From the NCBI GenBank assembly GCA_015661135.1, contig JACVXW010000125.1, forward strand, positions 1 to 8,375: a stretch of 8,375 nt of DNA, read 5' to 3'. The notes beneath the pieces were generated by a model. That model searched no databases, was not told the DNA's origin, and was given only the letters and a program-made list of their open reading frames with translations. This DNA is from Chloroflexota bacterium (GTDB taxonomy: Bacteria; Chloroflexota; Limnocylindria; Limnocylindrales; CSP1-4). The number at the start of each line of letters is the position of its first letter. Position 1 is the first letter of the stretch. Made by a program: the position numbers and the translations under genes. Shown piece after piece: positions 6,256 to 8,375 of the stretch.

Positions 6256-6268
6256 GTCACCCCGTGAC
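6256..6268. promoter_or_regulatory. Short inverted repeat in the divergent intergenic region
   Basis: GTCAC-CCC-GTGAC is a perfect 5-bp inverted repeat with a 3-bp centre. It lies between the divergent zinc-ribbon and DUF1028 genes, next to a second small palindrome GGGA-ATAG-TCCC (6241-6252). Its position would suit an operator, but such short repeats arise easily in GC-rich DNA. Confidence 0.2.
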
Positions 6269-6297
6269 TTGTGATTCCGCCCAGCGCCCGGCACTCT
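6269..6297 (+). promoter_or_regulatory. Possible weak promoter for a leaderless DUF1028 transcript
   Basis: TTGTGA (6269-6274) and CACTCT (6292-6297) are separated by 17 nt, and a start 9 nt after the second box would fall on the A of ATG 6306. The -10 match is poor. The idea is raised mainly because ATG 6306 lacks any Shine-Dalgarno sequence, which fits a leaderless mRNA. Confidence 0.2.
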
Positions 6298-6305
6298 CTC
6301 CGGCG

Positions 6306-7205
6306 ATGACCTACTCAATCGCAGCCCTTGACGAGAAGACCGGCGAGCTCGGCGTTGCCGTGCAGACTCGGTGGCTGGCCGTAGGCGCCATGGTCCCGTG
6401 GGTCCGGCCGGGCGTGGGGGCAATCGCGACACAGTCCTTCGTGGACACCCGCTACGGGTTCGCCGGAATCGAGCTCCTCGCCGGCGGCGCGACTCCTGCG
6501 GCGGCACTGGCGGAGCTCCTGGCGGCGGACAAGGATCCGGGCGTCCGACAGGTCGGGATGGTTGACGCATGGGGCCGGACCGCGGCGCACACCGGTGCCG
6601 ACTGCGTGGCCGCGGCGGGACACCTGGCCGGCCGCGGGGTGAGCGTCCAGGCCAACATGATGGAGCGGGCCACGGTCTGGCCGGCGATGCTTGCAGCGTA
6701 CGAGGCGGCGGCCGGGGATCTCGCGGACCGGCTGGTCGCGGCGCTCCGGGCCGCCGAGGCGGAGGGCGGCGACGTCCGCGGTCGGCAGTCGGCGGCCCTC
6801 ATGGTCGTGCCGGGAAGACCCGACGCGAAGCCGTGGGACATTCGCTTCGACCTCCGAGTGGATGATTCGCGAGCCCCCCTGGACGAGCTCGAGCGGCTCC
6901 TCTCGCTCGATCGTGGCTATGAGCGGCTGGACGAGGCAATCGAGGCGCTCGCCGTCGGCGAGGTGACCGCCGCGGCCGCTCTTGCCGAGCAAGCCGCGGC
7001 CCTTGCCCCGGACGACGACATGATCCGGCTCTGGCAGGCTCTGGCAGTCTTCGATGCCGGCGACGAGGAGCGAGGCCGGCGGCTCTACCGCTCTGCGCTG
7101 GCGGTGGAACCGCGTTCCGGCGAGCACCTCCGCCGGTTCGTCGCGGCCGGCCAGCTCCCCGGTCGCGAGGCCCTGGTCGCGCGACTTACCGCCGGCGGGG
7201 GCTGA
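6306..7205 (+). CDS. DUF1028 family protein with C-terminal TPR-like helices
   Basis: A 299-residue protein starting at ATG 6306, where it reads MTYSIAALDEKTGELGVAVQ, the usual N-terminus of this family. An in-frame GTG at 6264 would add 14 unrelated residues and is rejected. Residues 1-170 match DUF1028: a GVAVQTRW..VGAMVPW start, ATQSFVDTRYG (41-51), VRQVGMVD..GRTAAHTG (80-97), SVQANMM (113-119), and GGDVRGRQSAALMVV (154-168). Family structures have an Ntn-hydrolase-like fold, but no substrate is established, so hydrolase activity is only a possibility. Residues about 195-285 form helical repeats resembling TPR units (LALAPDDD-type turn at about 232-238, AVEPRS at 266-271), a known companion of this domain. 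It has no signal peptide or membrane helix. It is transcribed away from the minus-strand cluster and ends 12 nt from the guaA stop, so the two genes converge with no visible terminator between them. It looks intact. Confidence 0.92.
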   Translation: MTYSIAALDEKTGELGVAVQTRWLAVGAMVPWVRPGVGAIATQSFVDTRYGFAGIELLAGGATPAAALAELLAADKDPGVRQVGMVDAWGRTAAHTGADCVAAAGHLAGRGVSVQANMMERATVWPAMLAAYEAAAGDLADRLVAALRAAEAEGGDVRGRQSAALMVVPGRPDAKPWDIRFDLRVDDSRAPLDELERLLSLDRGYERLDEAIEALAVGEVTAAAALAEQAAALAPDDDMIRLWQALAVFDAGDEERGRRLYRSALAVEPRSGEHLRRFVAAGQLPGREALVARLTAGGG

Positions 7206-7217
7206 GAGTCGCCGCGC

Positions 7218-8375
7218 CTACTCCCACTCGATCGTCGCCGGCGGTTTGGACGAGATGTCGTAGACAACACGGTTCACGCCCGGAACCTCGTTCACGATCC
7301 GCGACGAGATCTTGCCGAGGACGTCGTACGGGAGCTTCGCCCAGTCGGCGGTCATGCCGTCCTCGGAAGTCACCGCCCGGATCGCGACCACGTTCGCGTA
7401 GGTCCGGCCGTCGCCCATGACGCCCACGCTGTTGATCGGCGTGAGGATCGCGAAGGACTGCCAGACGCTGCGGTACAGCCCGGCGGCCTTGATCTCGTCG
7501 ATCACGATCCAGTCGGCGTCGCGGAGCGTGTCCAGCCGCTCCTTGGTCACCTCGCCGATGATCCGGATGGCCAGCCCCGGGCCGGGGAACGGCTGGCGCT
7601 GGACCATCGCGTCAGGCAGGCCGAGCGCCGCCCCGACGAGGCGGACCTCGTCCTTGAACAGGTACCGAAGCGGCTCGATCAGCTTGAACCGGAGATCGGC
7701 CGGCAGGCCGCCCACGTTGTGGTGGGTCTTGATCTTCTGGGCGGTCTTGGTCTCGCTGGTTGCGCTCTCGATGACGTCCGGGTAGAGCGTGCCCTGGGTC
7801 AGGAAGTCGATGCGGCCGAGCTTCCCCGCCTCTTCCTCAAAGACCCGGATGAACTCGTCGCCGATGATCTTCCGCTTCTGCTCGGGATCGATGACGCCGG
7901 CCAGGCGGGCGAGGAAGCGCTCGCGCGCGTCCACCATGACCAGGTTCATGCCGAGGTTCTGGGCGAAGGTCGCCCGGAGGAGCTCCGACTCCTTCTTGCG
8001 CATCAGCCCGTGGTCCACGTAGATGCAGGTCAGCCGATCCCCCACCGCGCGGTGGACGAGCGCGGCGGCGACCGCCGAGTCCACGCCGCCCGACAGCGCG
8101 CAGATGACGAGGCCGTCCGAGCCCACGGCGCGCGCATGGTCGTCAACGCGGGTCCGGATCTCGGCGACGGTCGAATCGATGAAGTTGGCCGGCGTCCAGG
8201 TGGCGCGGGCGCCGGCGATGCCGACGACGAAGTTGCGGAGCACATCGCGGCCCCGCGGCGTATGCACCACCTCGGGGTGGAACAGGATCCCGTACATGTT
8301 CCGATCCGGGTTGGTCAGGCTGGCAAACGGCGTCGAGCCCGAGTGGGCGGAGGATCGGAAGCCTTCCGGGATCCG
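7218..8375 (-). CDS. guaA: GMP synthase (glutamine-hydrolysing), N-terminus outside window
   Basis: Partial gene: 385 residues are visible, ending at TAG 7220-7218. About 130-140 N-terminal residues, including the glutaminase nucleophile Cys, lie beyond 8375. The enzyme converts XMP to GMP using ATP and glutamine, the last step of guanine nucleotide synthesis in the cytosol. Visible evidence: the end of the class I glutamine amidotransferase domain with the catalytic His-Glu pair (FHPEVVHTPRG); the ATP-pyrophosphatase P-loop LSGGVDSA (about visible residues 94-101); YVDHGLMRKKE; TQGTLYPDVIES; and KTHHNVGGLP. These are followed by the dimerisation domain with PFPGPGLAIRIIGE, NSVGVMGDGRTY and the invariant KPPATIEWE C-terminus. 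All are uninterrupted and in register with E. coli GuaA as I recall it, so the gene looks functional. It converges on the DUF1028 gene and has no evident link to the rest of the window. Confidence 0.98.
   Translation of the reverse strand, partial: RIPEGFRSSAHSGSTPFASLTNPDRNMYGILFHPEVVHTPRGRDVLRNFVVGIAGARATWTPANFIDSTVAEIRTRVDDHARAVGSDGLVICALSGGVDSAVAAALVHRAVGDRLTCIYVDHGLMRKKESELLRATFAQNLGMNLVMVDARERFLARLAGVIDPEQKRKIIGDEFIRVFEEEAGKLGRIDFLTQGTLYPDVIESATSETKTAQKIKTHHNVGGLPADLRFKLIEPLRYLFKDEVRLVGAALGLPDAMVQRQPFPGPGLAIRIIGEVTKERLDTLRDADWIVIDEIKAAGLYRSVWQSFAILTPINSVGVMGDGRTYANVVAIRAVTSEDGMTADWAKLPYDVLGKISSRIVNEVPGVNRVVYDISSKPPATIEWE

Noticed and set aside
6315..7127. 270-codon open frame on the minus strand
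   Set aside because: It is opposite the well-recognised DUF1028 gene and has no domain and no plausible start context.
7206..7217. Bidirectional terminator between the DUF1028 and guaA genes
   Set aside because: The 12-nt gap has no inverted repeat or T-run.

Overview
The window is a GC-rich, densely coding stretch of bacterial chromosome, most probably from Chloroflexota (a Limnocylindria-like lineage). The basis is the set of small zinc-ribbon/membrane proteins and their sequence style, recognised from memory; Actinomycetota is a less likely alternative. No tRNA, rRNA, CRISPR array, insertion sequence or phage gene was seen.

Layout. From about 6.2 kb down to position 1 all genes lie on the minus strand and are closely packed, so they are probably one or two transcription units. 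In order of transcription they are: a zinc-ribbon protein with a coiled coil (6181-5693); a 157-residue protein of unknown function (5665-5192); a large UPF0182/COG1615 membrane protein (5180-2335, broken by a frame change near 3862); a multi-pass membrane protein overlapping its stop codon (2335-1340); a zinc-ribbon plus membrane-helix protein (1299-563, broken in two places); and, after a 146-bp gap with a candidate promoter, a partial protein with two membrane helices and a zinc ribbon (416 to beyond position 1). On the other side of a roughly 125-bp divergent region is a plus-strand DUF1028 protein with a TPR-like tail (6306-7205). It converges, 12 bp apart, on the C-terminal three quarters of GMP synthase guaA (8375-7218), whose N-terminus lies outside the window.

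What stands out. Two minus-strand genes have lost their reading frame at places where a conserved internal segment also seems to be missing: about 20 residues in the UPF0182 protein, and the first membrane-helix region of the zinc-ribbon protein. The two genes flanking this cluster on the right (DUF1028, guaA) look intact. The damage is either real decay or deletion in this strain, or collapsed/erroneous assembly of GC-rich sequence.

How the genes may work together. Only guaA has a firmly known job (XMP to GMP). The minus-strand cluster groups three zinc-ribbon proteins with at least four membrane-associated products, which suggests an envelope-associated assembly. This is inference from gene order, not from any known pathway.
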